Below the pieces are notes generated by a model. It did no database searches. It worked only from the letters and a program-made list of their open reading frames with translations, and had not been told where the DNA came from. The translations under genes and the position numbers were made by a program. A stretch of DNA of 64,000 nt. Origin: Candidatus Krumholzibacteriota bacterium (lineage in GTDB: Bacteria; Krumholzibacteriota; Krumholzibacteriia; Krumholzibacteriales; WJIX01). Below, piece by piece: positions 54,433-64,000 of this stretch. Every line of letters starts with the position of its first letter. Positions within the stretch are counted from its first letter, which is position 1. Location: assembly GCA_034520215.1 (NCBI GenBank), contig JAXHNR010000002.1, positions 266,060 through 330,059 of the forward strand, read 5' to 3'.

Positions 54433-54550
54433 ACATATCAGAAGAGCAGGCGATATATTACAGAAGATTTACCCTCTTACCGGGGGTTTTTGCTTGCATA
54501 ATAAAGATGCGGGGCTTACATTAAAGACCTGAAAAAAGATACTTATTTCT

Positions 54551-54623
<73 letters not shown>

Positions 54624-54931
54624 TTTTTTTATGTCTTTGATTATTTATAAGTTACAGGATTTGTTAGAAAAAGTGAGAACCGGTCACGCACCCTGCAGGT
54701 ACCACATAGGTACCAGTGGGGGTTTTTTAATTCTATCAATGTGAGGCCTTTCGTGAATGATTAAGTACAATTAAAACTCCAAACAATTCTCCAATTTGTG
54801 TTTATTGATATTTCTGCACATTGAATTCTCTTTGTTTCAGTAAAATTAGTATGAGGCAACAACCCTATTTCAGTTAAAAATAGGGAGTCAATGCGACCGG
54901 GAAAAATAATTAACGCTGATCATTAACCAGG
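54624..54931. other. AT-rich junction after tRNA-Lys
   Basis: No gene is supported. A GGTACC pair (54697-54713) and a T-run follow the tRNA. The change in base composition starts here. I see no integrase gene or second att copy. Confidence 0.45.
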
Positions 54932-55248
54932 ATGGTTGAAAAATATAGAGTAAAAGTTCCCAAGTTGACCGAATGGGCTGAAAGAAACCTTCCGGAAGGA
55001 TTTACAGTTTTCGAGTTACCGGAAAGACATCGAATAAGACTTCGGACAACGAACAGCCTGGAAAGACTAAATGAAGAAATAAAGAGAAGAACTAGAGTAG
55101 CCAGATTGTTCCCCAACGAAGCATCTCTTATTCGGCTTGTCTGTGCTGTTGTATCAGAAATCAGTGATGAATAGGAAGCTGGGAAAAGTTATTTAAACAT
55201 GGAAAGCGAATGGCCTGTTAAAAGAATTTACATAAAAGGTATTGCATG
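54932..55248 (+). pseudogene. IS256-family (mutator-type) transposase, C-terminal remnant
   Basis: The segment RLRTTNSLERLNEEIKRRTRV then LFPNEASLIRLVCAVVSEISDEWEAGKSYL (quoted in parts) is the C-terminal signature of IS256-family transposases, including the region of the third catalytic acid. Only about 105 of ~400 residues remain; the 5' part with the first two catalytic Asp is missing. In addition TGG (Trp of the usual 'DEW') has become TAG at 55172-55174, and homology continues after it to 55248. The gene is dead. A terminal-repeat-like sequence lies 33 bp further on. Confidence 0.85.
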
Positions 55249-55280
55249 ATTAACAATAGGTTAGAATATATTAGACCTAA

Positions 55281-55298
55281 AAACTGGGGAATGTCCAA
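55281..55298 (+). repeat. IS256-relic terminal repeat resembling the structured-repeat ends
   Basis: AAACTGGGGAATGTCCAA; its complement TTGGACATTCCCCAGTTT compares with repeat ends TTGGAGTTTCCCCAATTT and TCAGGACATTCCCCGAAA. It lies where the right end of the transposon should be. Confidence 0.5.
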
Positions 55299-55708
55299 AT
55301 TATTGTGGAGTTAATAAATCCAAAAATGACTATGGTTTAGTGATACGATTGTTTTTGAATGATTTGTTCTGGAAAATTAAGGGTTTTAGAGTCAATTATT
55401 GATTTGCATATTAATTTATTATAAATTTGATTTGTTATAATACGTTGATTGATTTATTATCAATAAAAATAAAGTGACATTTATAATATAGGTGAAATGA
55501 GTTTGCTGATTATCTATAATTGACTAGGCCAACAATATATAATAAACTGTGAAGAGAAATGCCGGCCCATAGAGCATGAAGAAACTGGCTTTATGACGTT
55601 ACTGAACTTGACGAATGTATGAAGAAAGGGGAAAGTCTCCCAAAACAAGCTAAGAGAATGTATACTGGGGATGATGATTAATTTTATGATCGCAATAGGA
55701 ACGAATTA
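55299..55708. other. AT-rich region before the AAA ATPase gene
   Basis: Very AT-rich with many TATAAT-like words, so the promoter of the ATPase-protease pair is probably here but cannot be singled out. Around 55577-55681 one frame reads RNWLYDVTELDECMKKGE..., like the end of a protein, but it is cut off by TGA just upstream; perhaps a gene relic. Confidence 0.4.
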
Positions 55709-56680
55709 ATGGCTAGATCAGATATATTAATTTCGTTAATTCAGTCTGCTAATCGTGGCGATATGGTATCGTTTCGAAAGGCAGTAGAGATATTGATTGC
55801 AGAGGAAAGATCTAAGAAACACGATATTTTAGCAGACAGACTAGCAAATTCTCTTAAAAACGGAAGCAATAATGGTGTCTCAATCCAATCCAAGGGTGAA
55901 GCAAGAGACCTATTATTTGAATCCATTGCGGATAGAACATTTGATGGTCTCTTATTAGATAATGAGATTAAATCTATATGTAATGAGCTGATTGAAGAAC
56001 AGCATAGAGCGGACTTACTAAGAAGTCATGGTTTAGAACCGCGTAATCGTATTTTGCTTGCGGGTTCACCAGGAAATGGTAAAACTAGCTTGGCAGAAGC
56101 AATTGCCACACATTTAATGTATCCGCTCTATATCATTCGTTATGAAAACCTCATTGGCAGTTATTTGGGCGAAACTGCATCGCGACTTCAAAAAGTATTT
56201 GAGTATGTTAAAACAAGAAATTGTGTTTTGTTTTTTGACGAATTTGATACCATTGGAAAAGAACGTGGAGATACGAAAGAAACTGGAGAAATCAAAAGGG
56301 TAGTCAGTTCACTGCTATTGCAGATGGACAGATTACCTACATATGTGGTTATTATTACTGCTAGTAATCATCCTGAATTATTAGATCGAGCAGTTTGGCG
56401 AAGATTTCAAATTCGATTGGAATTAAAACGTCCGAAAAATATTCAAATTGAATCTTTTATTGACAATATCGCAAAAAAGAGTAAATGTAATTTTAATTAT
56501 AGTTATAAAACTTTATCAAATAAGTTAAAAGGAAAAAGCTATTCGGAAATTGAGGAATTTTGTGTCGAGATAATTCGTAAAGCTGTATTACAACATAAAC
56601 AGGATGATGCAAAAGCCATAGTTTCAAAGTCCTTGAAACAATGGCAAATAAAATACTCTGGAAAAAATGTAGGTGTATAA
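55709..56680 (+). CDS. ietA: AAA+ ATPase of an IetAS-like ATPase-protease pair
   Basis: A 323-residue ATPase. The N-terminal ~110 residues are helical and unrecognised. The AAA core has Walker A GSPGNGKT at 119-126, the pore-loop-like YENLIGSYLGETASRL, Walker B LFFDEFD at 174-180, a sensor-1 TASN and arginine-finger region DRAVWRRFQ. The gene ends three bases before a subtilisin-like protease gene. This gene order and these families match IetA-IetS, first described as an Agrobacterium plasmid-stability pair and later reported as anti-phage. A role as antitoxin or regulator of the protease is inferred. Codon and base use are AT-rich, unlike the left part of the window. Confidence 0.85.
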   Translation: MARSDILISLIQSANRGDMVSFRKAVEILIAEERSKKHDILADRLANSLKNGSNNGVSIQSKGEARDLLFESIADRTFDGLLLDNEIKSICNELIEEQHRADLLRSHGLEPRNRILLAGSPGNGKTSLAEAIATHLMYPLYIIRYENLIGSYLGETASRLQKVFEYVKTRNCVLFFDEFDTIGKERGDTKETGEIKRVVSSLLLQMDRLPTYVVIITASNHPELLDRAVWRRFQIRLELKRPKNIQIESFIDNIAKKSKCNFNYSYKTLSNKLKGKSYSEIEEFCVEIIRKAVLQHKQDDAKAIVSKSLKQWQIKYSGKNVGV

Positions 56681-56683
56681 ATA

Positions 56684-59410
56684 ATGGCGGACAAACCGCT
56701 TCTTTTCTTCCCTAATCCAGCTACTGCCGATAGAATGAAAAAGGCAACAGGTAGGGGCGCACCTAATTATCATTTTCCAGATGTTAACAGGCAAAAAGAC
56801 CGTTTGACCCCCCAATTCCAGGCGATGAACCAATCTTTCATTACAGACTCTTCTATTGGTATAGAGCCGGAAGCAGTTCTTGTATTGGAAGTAGTCGGAG
56901 AGATTAAAGATTTTACTCGAGCAGTCAGAGCAATTGATGGATTGGAGTGGTTGGCCGAGATAGATATTGAAACTATTGATCCTGATGATGATTTTTTTGT
57001 GTCTCCTAAAATTAGGAAACGACTTCTGTATCATAAAATAGATTCACTAAATACTAATCAATCATCTCAAATATGGAATCTTCTTAAAGATAATTCTTTC
57101 ATTGATAAATTTGGTTATAGAACCGAAAAACCCCTCGATGAATTCATTTCCCTAATTCCTGATGTGTTCAATGATGTGAAGAATCAAATAATAGAAGTAT
57201 TGAAAAGTGCTACGGTTCCATCTGAGTGTTTTTCTGGGCGATTATTTCTTAGTATGAGCAACCAACATGCTATGAACGATATACTGTCTAAATGGAATCA
57301 ATGGGATTCTGAGAGGAAGCTACCAAGAGGATATCAGAAGTGGTCAGAAATATTTTCATTCTTGAAGGTTCTTAGACGCTGGGATGTATCAGATAGATTA
57401 AGAGAAACTCGAGTCTTGGAATATTGGCGTGAAAACCTCGATTTTTATCAATCTCAGAACCTGCTGTTCCCTTTTGAAGTTGAACTTTGGTATAGAGAGG
57501 ATAGGGCAAAACGCGGCGCTGCATTAGACCATATTCGAGAATTGGTCCAAGCTGAAAATGGACAAATCATAAAAACGTGCACTATTGAGGAAATCCGGTT
57601 TTGCGCTGTAAAAGCTATGCTACCGCATGCAAAAATCAAAGGAGTACTAGAATCTCAGTATGTGGCCTTATTCCGAAGTAATGATGTAATGTTCTTCCAT
57701 CCTACTGGGCAATGTGCCGTAGATATTTTGCCCGATGGAGAAGTTGGAGAATTTACTCCTGGAGAAGTATCAGGTGACCCATTGGTGGGGATCTTAGATG
57801 GAGCGCCTTTTACAAACCATAAGTTGTTGGACAATCGCCTCATTCTAGATGATCCAGATGATTTCAGTAGCATGTATCAAGCAAGTGAGAGAAGACATGG
57901 TACTGCAATGGCATCGCTTATATGTCACGGCGAGTTAGATGAAAACAGCATATCGTTGAATACGCCAATTTACATCAGGCCTATAATGATACCAAATCAA
58001 AATGATCTCAATAGAAATGAGTATATTCCAGAGAACGAATTTTTCGAAGACCTAATCGAAAGAGCTGTACGTCGTATATTTGAAAATTCTGAAGGGGAAG
58101 ATCCTATTGCCCCTACAATTAAGATTATTAATATCTCTATAGGAGACCCCGCCAAGGTCTTCTTTCACCGCCTAAGTTCTGTGTCCAAATTATTGGATTG
58201 GCTGTCCTACAAATATAGTGTTCTCTTTTGTGTAAGTGCTGGAAATGTTACTGATGATATTGAGTTAGGTCTTTCGGAAGATCAGTTTTTATCTCTATCA
58301 CAAGAAGAGCAAGCTACTACCACATTGAAATTCATTCATAGTAATTCTCGGAATTATAGGATAATTGCTCCGGGAGAATCCATAAATGCAATCACTGTTG
58401 GAGCAATACATAATGATTATTCAACTATTGCTGGATTGGGCAATAGAGTAGATATATTGCCTGATATTAACTTGCCATCTCCTATTTCACCGTTTGGTTT
58501 TGGTTACCGTTCGTCAATAAAACCTGAAATTTACATATCTGCTGGTAGGCAGCTCTATGACTATCACCAAAATAATTCTTATGGAATTAGTAGATCTCCT
58601 TTGGCTCCTGGGCAAAAAGTTGCAGCAGCACCTGTTGCTGCTGGAGATACAACTCGTGCTACTTATTCATGCGGTACAAGTAATGCAGCTGCACTTGCGA
58701 CACGATTTGGTGCGATGGTAGTAGAGTCAATCTACGAGTTAGCTGATCAAACTCGGGTAAATATACCAGATGAAAATATTTCTCCTCTAGTAAAGGCTTT
58801 GCTTATACATAGCGCGTCCTGGGGTAAGAGCAAAGATGTAATGGACCTGTACATGAGTGGCGGATTAAATAGGAAATCTTTAACGAAATATCTTGGATAT
58901 GGGATACCCTTATTGCAAAGAGTTTTAGAATGTACGAATCAAAGGGCAACTGCTATAGGATACGGCCAAATTGGCAAAGATGAACGACATGAGTTTAAAT
59001 TACCGCTTCCTCCAAGCCTGAATGGTTCAAGTGAAGGCAGGAGATTAACCATTTCTTTGGCTTGGATGAGCCCTGTCAGTTTTACAAACCGAAACTACCG
59101 TAAAGCAAATCTAACATTTGATCCTCCTAAAGCAGGTATTGCAGATGATAGAAGCGAAGCAGATTGGCAAAAAGTAAAGAAAGGTACCGCACAGCACGAG
59201 GTATTGATAGGAAGCAATGTTGCCTCTTTTGTAGACGGGGATACGATTTTAATACCTGTGGAATGCCGTGAAGACGCGGGGAGCTTAGATGAATCAGTCT
59301 ACTATGGATTAGCAGTAACTTTGGAAGTAAAAGAAGATATTGATATTCCAATTTACGACGAAATTAAGGAAAGAATAGAGGTCCCGATTGCAATTCAAAA
59401 CGACCAATGA
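56684..59410 (+). CDS. ietS: Subtilisin-like serine protease of an IetAS-like pair
   Basis: A 908-residue S8 peptidase without a signal peptide, so cytoplasmic. The first ~360 residues are an unrecognised N-terminal domain. The catalytic triad is complete: Asp372 in VGILDGAPF, His405 in RRHGTAMAS, Ser666 in CGTSNAAAL; Asn521 in SAGN supplies the oxyanion. The C-terminal ~190 residues form a beta-rich domain. The start is ATG three bases after the ATPase stop. Such protease-ATPase pairs act as defence or addiction modules, with the protease thought to be the effector; its target is unknown. Transfer is suggested by composition and by the island setting. Confidence 0.87.
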   Translation: MADKPLLFFPNPATADRMKKATGRGAPNYHFPDVNRQKDRLTPQFQAMNQSFITDSSIGIEPEAVLVLEVVGEIKDFTRAVRAIDGLEWLAEIDIETIDPDDDFFVSPKIRKRLLYHKIDSLNTNQSSQIWNLLKDNSFIDKFGYRTEKPLDEFISLIPDVFNDVKNQIIEVLKSATVPSECFSGRLFLSMSNQHAMNDILSKWNQWDSERKLPRGYQKWSEIFSFLKVLRRWDVSDRLRETRVLEYWRENLDFYQSQNLLFPFEVELWYREDRAKRGAALDHIRELVQAENGQIIKTCTIEEIRFCAVKAMLPHAKIKGVLESQYVALFRSNDVMFFHPTGQCAVDILPDGEVGEFTPGEVSGDPLVGILDGAPFTNHKLLDNRLILDDPDDFSSMYQASERRHGTAMASLICHGELDENSISLNTPIYIRPIMIPNQNDLNRNEYIPENEFFEDLIERAVRRIFENSEGEDPIAPTIKIINISIGDPAKVFFHRLSSVSKLLDWLSYKYSVLFCVSAGNVTDDIELGLSEDQFLSLSQEEQATTTLKFIHSNSRNYRIIAPGESINAITVGAIHNDYSTIAGLGNRVDILPDINLPSPISPFGFGYRSSIKPEIYISAGRQLYDYHQNNSYGISRSPLAPGQKVAAAPVAAGDTTRATYSCGTSNAAALATRFGAMVVESIYELADQTRVNIPDENISPLVKALLIHSASWGKSKDVMDLYMSGGLNRKSLTKYLGYGIPLLQRVLECTNQRATAIGYGQIGKDERHEFKLPLPPSLNGSSEGRRLTISLAWMSPVSFTNRNYRKANLTFDPPKAGIADDRSEADWQKVKKGTAQHEVLIGSNVASFVDGDTILIPVECREDAGSLDESVYYGLAVTLEVKEDIDIPIYDEIKERIEVPIAIQNDQ

Positions 59411-60227
59411 GTATATCGTTGTATAACAACTCCAAACATTTTGTGCCAGATTTGTGCCAAATTGGATGAAAAACAAGCTGAAATAGACACAAACAAATAA
59501 AACCAAATAAAATTGGAATTTTGTGAGAATCGTTATCCTAGCAATTCCCTTTTCTGCTCATTCAACAGGCACATAATACTTCTTTCACCCATAATACTGT
59601 CAACGCGGTTTATACCTCAGTGGCTAATCTCATTTATACATCAACAACATTCATCAATGTTTATATCTACTCGGTGATTGGTCGAAGAGTGATTCCGCTT
59701 GTAGGCGAAAGTTTTCCATTTGGTTAAAACCGAGTGACATGTAATGAGCAAGATGAGAAGGGGAAAGAAGTTTTAAAAGGTGTCTATTTTATGCATGTTA
59801 AGAGCCAGGGAGGTGTGATTACTCGCAAAATGGTGCTTCTGAGATGAAGCTGTAGAGAGTCTAACTGTTTGCATACAAGCGAAACGCGACAGCCTGAATA
59901 TTATAGTCTCAACATTCGCATCATCCCACAGCTCCTATTAATTCCAAAAAAACAGAATTCAATAAGTGCGGATCCCAGCACACCCCCAAGCAACGCGCCC
60001 CGACCCAATCGAGAACAGGGGGAACCCCATGCTGGTGTGTAGGTAAGATGGCTGGTTCTGTACTGAAATATTTTTATTTGGGGAACATGAAACTATGATG
60101 TGGGAGATCGTGTTTTTGTAGAATTAGAGTTAGCATTGAATATGTATGGGATTAAGAAATCTTTTTAAATTACATTAAAATAAAATATTATTTGGTAAAT
60201 CATGTGTTTGACATAAGGATTCTATTA
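59411..60227. other. 817-bp AT-rich gap between the protease and Nmad3 remnant
   Basis: No gene is recognised. A tandem word TTTGTGCCAGATTTGTGCC occurs at about 59440-59458. Around 59960-60040 lies a GC-rich patch unlike its surroundings. Short frames here look random. It may hold decayed island genes. Confidence 0.4.
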
Positions 60228-60851
60228 ATGTCAGCCTATTTCTATTGTCAGAGGTGGTCCGGGTTGATCGGACACGCTCAATCCCATCTAGAATAGAACC
60301 ATGTCGGTCTTGGTGATATCTTCTTGTTTTTCGGCTGGTTTCGTAAGACACAAAACACTGGAGAGATGCTTTCTTATGAACGCGTGTCAAAACACCTTCA
60401 TGTATTATTTGGTTGGTTACAGATCGGAGCAATCTATAAACCTTCAGTGGATAAAGAAAGTTTACCGAAATGGGCATGCTCACATTCCCACGTTGAAAGC
60501 GCGGAGGATCGGCGTGAGAATAATACTCTCTATGTTGCAACCGAGTATATTGATCTGCCTGGATTTCCGAAAGATATTCCAGGGCGAGGAGTTTTCCCAC
60601 AGTTCAAACCTGTTTTATATCTTACTGCGCCTGAGTCAAAAAAACGTAGTCTTTGGCGGTTGCCTGCTTGGTTTTATCCTGGTGATGAAAAGCCTCCGCT
60701 CACCTATCATTCCAATTTAAATAGATGGCATTCCAAGGAGAGCAATGTTATGCTGGAAACCGTTGCCCGTGGACAAGAGTTTGTTCTTGATTGCGATTAT
60801 TATCCTGAAATAATTAGCTGGCTGAAGAAAATTTTTTCATGTGCGATCTAA
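60228..60851 (+). pseudogene. Nmad3-type (nucleotide modification associated domain 3) gene, 5' truncated with an in-frame stop
   Basis: The 175-codon frame from 60324 carries HLHVLFGWLQIGAI, then PKWACSHSH, NNTLYVATEY, LPGFPKDIPGRGVF, WRLPAWFYPG and RGQEFVLDCDYYP, in the order I expect for the C-terminal two-thirds of Nmad3 proteins. The same frame continues upstream as GHAQSHLE, TAG (60294-60296), NHVGLGDIFLFFGWF, which matches the middle of the family, so the stop interrupts a former gene. The usual N-terminus (ILSRKGFDS-like) is absent. Nmad3 proteins are predicted to make modified nucleotides. The gene lies 22 bp before hsdM and may have been part of that defence cluster. Confidence 0.7.
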
Positions 60852-60873
60852 CTAAAGGGGAATGCTCTAAAAT

Positions 60874-62598
60874 ATGCCCGAAAAACTAACACTCCAACAG
60901 CTTGAATCATACCTCTGGGGTGCTGCGGATATCCTGCGGGGCAATATGGACGCCTCGGAATACAAGGAGTATATCTTCGGCACGTTGTTCCTTCGAAGAT
61001 TATCAGACGCATTCGAGGAAACGCAGGAGAAAATCATTGCTCATTATTTGAAGGAGGGTTATTCGGAATCAGAAGCTGAAAAGCTTGCAAACGACATGGA
61101 TGAATATACAGATGCGTTCTATATCCCTGAACGGGCTCGCTGGAATCACCTCAAGAACCTAAAACACGACATCGGCTCTGAACTCAACAAGGCAACCGAA
61201 GGCATCGAGGAATATAATCCATCTCTGGAAGGCGTGCTTGTATCTATCGACTTCAATATCAAGGACAAGTTGCCGGACAACAAACTCCAGAATCTTTTGA
61301 GTCATTTCAGTAAATACAGACTCAGAAAGGATGATTTCGAACATCCCGATTTTCTTGGAGCAGCGTACGAGTATCTGATCAAGATGTTCGCGGATAGCGC
61401 TGGTAAGAAGGCAGGTGAATTCTACACCCCGAATCAGGTTGTTCGTCTATTAACCAAATTGCTAAAACCTCAGGAGGGGATGAGAATTTATGATCCCACT
61501 TGTGGGAGCGGCGGCATGCTGATTCAGTCGAAGCGTTATATCCGTGAGCACGGAGGGAATGATGCCAACATTTCGCTGTATGGCCAGGAGATGAACCTGA
61601 ATACCTGGGCGATCTGCAAGATGAATATGTTTCTTCATGGAGTGATGAACGCCGAAATTGCTAAAGGTGACACTATTCGAGATCCGAAGCATTTAAAAGA
61701 TGGCGAGTTGGTGACTTTTGACCGGGTAATCGCAAATCCTCCGTTCTCGCTAAAAAACTGGGGGAATGATTTCGCAGAGAATGATCCGTTTGGGCGAATG
61801 CGGTATGGGGTTCCTCCCAAAAGTCATGGAGATTTGGCTTTTGTACAACACATGATCGCAAGCCTGAATGCTGAAGGGATGTTGGGGGTTGTTATGCCGC
61901 ATGGAGTACTGTTTCGCGGCAACCGGGAAAAGGAGATACGCAAAGGGATTTTGCAGGATGACATACTTGAAGCAGTAGTTGGCTTACCAAAGGCTCTGTT
62001 TTATGGAGCTGGTATCCCTGCGTTGCTCCTCATTATCAACAAAAAAAAGCCAAAAGAGCGAAAGGGCAAAGTGCTCTTTATCAATAGCGAACTGGAATAT
62101 GAGGAAGGGAAAAACCAGAACAGGCTGCGCGAAAAGGATATTGAACATATTGTAAGAGTATTCGATGAATATATAGATGAGAAACGTTATTCCCGTGTAG
62201 TTGAAATCTCTGAGATAGAAGAAAACGACTGGAATCTTAACATCAGGCGATATGCTGACACCACACCTCCGCCAGAACAGTATGATGTGCATGCAATCTT
62301 GAATGGTGGAATTCCAGTATCTGAAGTGGAAGACGAATATATTCAGGAAACTCTAAAAGGATACGATGTTAGCGAAGTGTTTTCTGGTCCCGTTGATGGT
62401 TATTACCACTTCAAAGATGATAACGAGAAGCGGGAGGATATTGCTAAGCATCTGACTACTGAAGATCGTGTCATAATCGGCCAGTTTGAACATTGGTGGG
62501 ATAAATACAAGGTATCGCTTAAGGATATAGAGCGTGAATACGCAGAAGCTGATGAAACAATGAAGGGGTTTCTAAAAGAGTTGGGGTATTATGAGTAG
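60874..62598 (+). CDS. hsdM: Type I restriction-modification system methyltransferase subunit
   Basis: Adenine-N6 DNA methyltransferase subunit. The helical HsdM N-terminal domain (residues ~8-160) begins [14 protein letters not shown]. The catalytic domain starts [14 protein letters not shown]. It holds the SAM loop [11 protein letters not shown] (about residue 208), the catalytic NPPF (about residue 288) and then [11 protein letters not shown]. The C-terminal part is a helical region contacting HsdS. At 574 residues it is slightly longer than average. hsdS overlaps it by 8 bp. It should protect host DNA with HsdS (M2S) and cleave with HsdR. Confidence 0.96.
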   Translation: MPEKLTLQQLESYLWGAADILRGNMDASEYKEYIFGTLFLRRLSDAFEETQEKIIAHYLKEGYSESEAEKLANDMDEYTDAFYIPERARWNHLKNLKHDIGSELNKATEGIEEYNPSLEGVLVSIDFNIKDKLPDNKLQNLLSHFSKYRLRKDDFEHPDFLGAAYEYLIKMFADSAGKKAGEFYTPNQVVRLLTKLLKPQEGMRIYDPTCGSGGMLIQSKRYIREHGGNDANISLYGQEMNLNTWAICKMNMFLHGVMNAEIAKGDTIRDPKHLKDGELVTFDRVIANPPFSLKNWGNDFAENDPFGRMRYGVPPKSHGDLAFVQHMIASLNAEGMLGVVMPHGVLFRGNREKEIRKGILQDDILEAVVGLPKALFYGAGIPALLLIINKKKPKERKGKVLFINSELEYEEGKNQNRLREKDIEHIVRVFDEYIDEKRYSRVVEISEIEENDWNLNIRRYADTTPPPEQYDVHAILNGGIPVSEVEDEYIQETLKGYDVSEVFSGPVDGYYHFKDDNEKREDIAKHLTTEDRVIIGQFEHWWDKYKVSLKDIEREYAEADETMKGFLKELGYYE

Positions 62599-63871
62599 TA
62601 TAACGCCGGATGGTTGGCGAAAAGCGAAATTGGGTGCAAATGTTAAAGTACAAGGTGGTTACGCATTTAAAAGTGAGAACTTTATGGAACAAGGGATTCC
62701 TATTATAAGAATATCCAATATCAAAGATGGATTAATCGATCTATCTGATGTGGTTCATTACATGGATTGCAATATTCCTAATGAATTTGTTGTTCGGAAT
62801 GGTGATGTTTTAGTTGCTATGTCTGGGGCAACGACGGGAAAAACGGGTAAATATAGGATAAAAAACAGAGCTTTTTTAAATCAACGAGTTGGTTTGTTTC
62901 GGATTTTAGCTAATGGCAATATGGATAAGATTTTCCTTTATTATGTTACGGCAAGAAATGAGTTCACTAGAAATTTATTAATAAATGCTATTGGTGGGGC
63001 TCAACCTAATGTGAGCGGAAAACAGATTGAAGAAATAAATATACTCATCCCTCCTCTCTCCGAGCAACGCAAAATCGCATCGATATTATCATCTGTAGAT
63101 AGTTGCATTGAGACAACAGAGGCGATGATCGCAAAGCTTCAGAATTTGAAAAAGGCGCTTATGCAGGAATTGCTAACAAAAGGTCTCCCACCAAAAGTCG
63201 CAGCAAAATATGGAATCAAAAAGGGCGGAAAGTTCAAAGACTCGTCACTTGGGAAGATTCCGGAGGAGTGGGAGGTTGCTAAGTTAGAAAATGTGTGTGT
63301 GCGTGTTACTGATGGAACTCATGATACCCCGAAACCGTCAAAATATGGGTTCCATCTTGTTACCTCAAAAAACCTTAGGGATGGACGCATAGAGATTAAG
63401 AATTCTTACATGATCAGTAATCATGATTATCATGAAGTTAACAAGAGAAGTAAAGTTGACGCTGGTGATGTTCTATTTGGAATGATAGGGACTGTGGGTA
63501 ATCCTGTTGTTGTAGAAGAGCGTGATCTACCATTTGCAATCAAGAACGTAGGACTTTTTAAAACAAACGGAGATTTTGTGCTTTCTCAGTGGCTTTTTTA
63601 CTATTTGTCTTCACCATCATTCTTGAAATCTCTTGATACCCAGCTTTCGGGCAGTAGTCAGAGATTTGTTGGGTTGGGATTCCTTAGGGAGTTACGTGTA
63701 CCAAAAACTCGGCGAAAAGAAATGAATATTATTGTACAGTTGCTTAACTCCATTCAGTATAAAATAAGCAATGTGAAAAAATGCTGTAAAAAACTCCAAG
63801 ATCTCAAAAAAGCCCTTATGCAAGACCTTCTAACCGGCAAAGTTCGAGTAAAAGTTGATGATGTGGCATGA
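62591..63871 (+). CDS. hsdS: Type I restriction-modification system specificity subunit
   Basis: A 426-residue two-domain DNA-recognition subunit. TRD1 (about 1-155) starts [21 protein letters not shown]. The central conserved helix is [42 protein letters not shown] (two parts). TRD2 follows from [20 protein letters not shown]. The C-terminal helix repeats [19 protein letters not shown]. The two near-identical helix ends are the family's spacer coiled coil. Each TRD reads one half of a bipartite target that cannot be predicted here. It overlaps hsdM by 8 bp and hsdR by 4 bp (ATGA). Confidence 0.95.
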   Translation: MSSITPDGWRKAKLGANVKVQGGYAFKSENFMEQGIPIIRISNIKDGLIDLSDVVHYMDCNIPNEFVVRNGDVLVAMSGATTGKTGKYRIKNRAFLNQRVGLFRILANGNMDKIFLYYVTARNEFTRNLLINAIGGAQPNVSGKQIEEINILIPPLSEQRKIASILSSVDSCIETTEAMIAKLQNLKKALMQELLTKGLPPKVAAKYGIKKGGKFKDSSLGKIPEEWEVAKLENVCVRVTDGTHDTPKPSKYGFHLVTSKNLRDGRIEIKNSYMISNHDYHEVNKRSKVDAGDVLFGMIGTVGNPVVVEERDLPFAIKNVGLFKTNGDFVLSQWLFYYLSSPSFLKSLDTQLSGSSQRFVGLGFLRELRVPKTRRKEMNIIVQLLNSIQYKISNVKKCCKKLQDLKKALMQDLLTGKVRVKVDDVA

Positions 63872-64000
63872 ATGACGAGTATACAAAAGTAGAAAAACCA
63901 GCAATAGATCAATTATTGACCTTTGGCTATACCTATGTTCGGGGCGAAGAACTCGCGCCAGATTCGCCTGCAAAGGAGCGCTCAAGCTGGCGAGATGTTG
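63868..64000 (+). CDS. hsdR: Type I restriction endonuclease subunit, N-terminal fragment (cut by window end)
   Basis: ATG at 63868 overlaps the hsdS stop as ATGA. The visible 44 codons ([20 protein letters not shown]...) match the N-terminus of HsdR, with the EKPAIDQL motif followed by GYTYVRGEEL. The rest, with nuclease and helicase domains, is outside the window. Order hsdM-hsdS-hsdR is standard. Confidence 0.85.
   Translation, partial: MNDEYTKVEKPAIDQLLTFGYTYVRGEELAPDSPAKERSSWRDV

Noticed and set aside
59430-59480. Phage attachment site or short tandem repeat (TTTGTGCCA twice)
   Set aside because: Only two copies, no integrase and no matching copy near tRNA-Lys.
60175-60600. 141-codon minus-strand frame in the Nmad3 region
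   Set aside because: The plus strand carries clear family motifs in one consistent frame; the minus frame has none.

Overview
The window looks like a chromosomal segment of an uncultured, diderm, probably anaerobic bacterium. Outer-membrane proteins, a TonB receptor and an extracellular protein ending in a 'YPNPFNP' FlgD-like/T9SS-type sorting module point to the FCB group (Krumholzibacteria/Eisenbacteria/Latescibacteria-like lineages). This placement is inferred from protein style, not from a marker tree. A 2-hydroxyacyl-CoA dehydratase-type activase pair and a ferredoxin-bearing P-loop ATPase fit an anaerobe. Several promoters match the sigma-70 consensus (TTGACA, 16-18 bp, TATAAT), and many genes start with TTG or GTG behind good Shine-Dalgarno sequences.

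Layout. 1-11.7 kb: metabolic and housekeeping genes (M19 dipeptidase cut by the window edge, transketolase-family enzyme, ADP-ribosylglycohydrolase, lipid kinase, DUF401 transporter, tandem MinD/ferredoxin fusion, methyltransferase, arylamine N-acetyltransferase plus DUF4416). 12.4-22 kb: activase/dehydratase pair, S9 peptidase, OsmC, tRNA-Leu, pyruvate kinase. 22.8-34.8 kb: CoA-binding protein, typA, then a co-directional run smpB - amidase - GerMN - murI - rph - rdgB - ABC transporter, an outer-membrane protein and a glycosyltransferase. 35-38.5 kb: a GC-rich TPR/ECF-sigma/one-TM cassette and minor genes. 38.6-47.3 kb: asparagine-synthetase-like protein, a very large hybrid sensor kinase, a radical SAM/B12 protein. 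47.6-51.3 kb: a cobalamin-riboswitch operon coding for a BtuB-like receptor and a secreted beta-propeller. 51.5-54.6 kb: small genes, ssb and three tRNAs.

From tRNA-Lys (54.55 kb) to the end the sequence becomes AT-rich and reads as a defence-type genomic island: an IS256-family relic, an AAA ATPase + subtilisin-like protease pair resembling IetAS, a decayed Nmad3-type gene, and a type I restriction-modification operon hsdM-hsdS-hsdR, with hsdR cut by the window end.

The least expected signal is a family of three ~290-300 bp structured repeats (5791-6091, 12006-12293, 21918-22206). They carry short terminal inverted repeats; two copies show target-site duplications, and the internal hairpins are preserved by compensatory changes. 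They behave like a non-autonomous mobile element with a strongly folded core. Similar termini occur beside the IS256-family relic.
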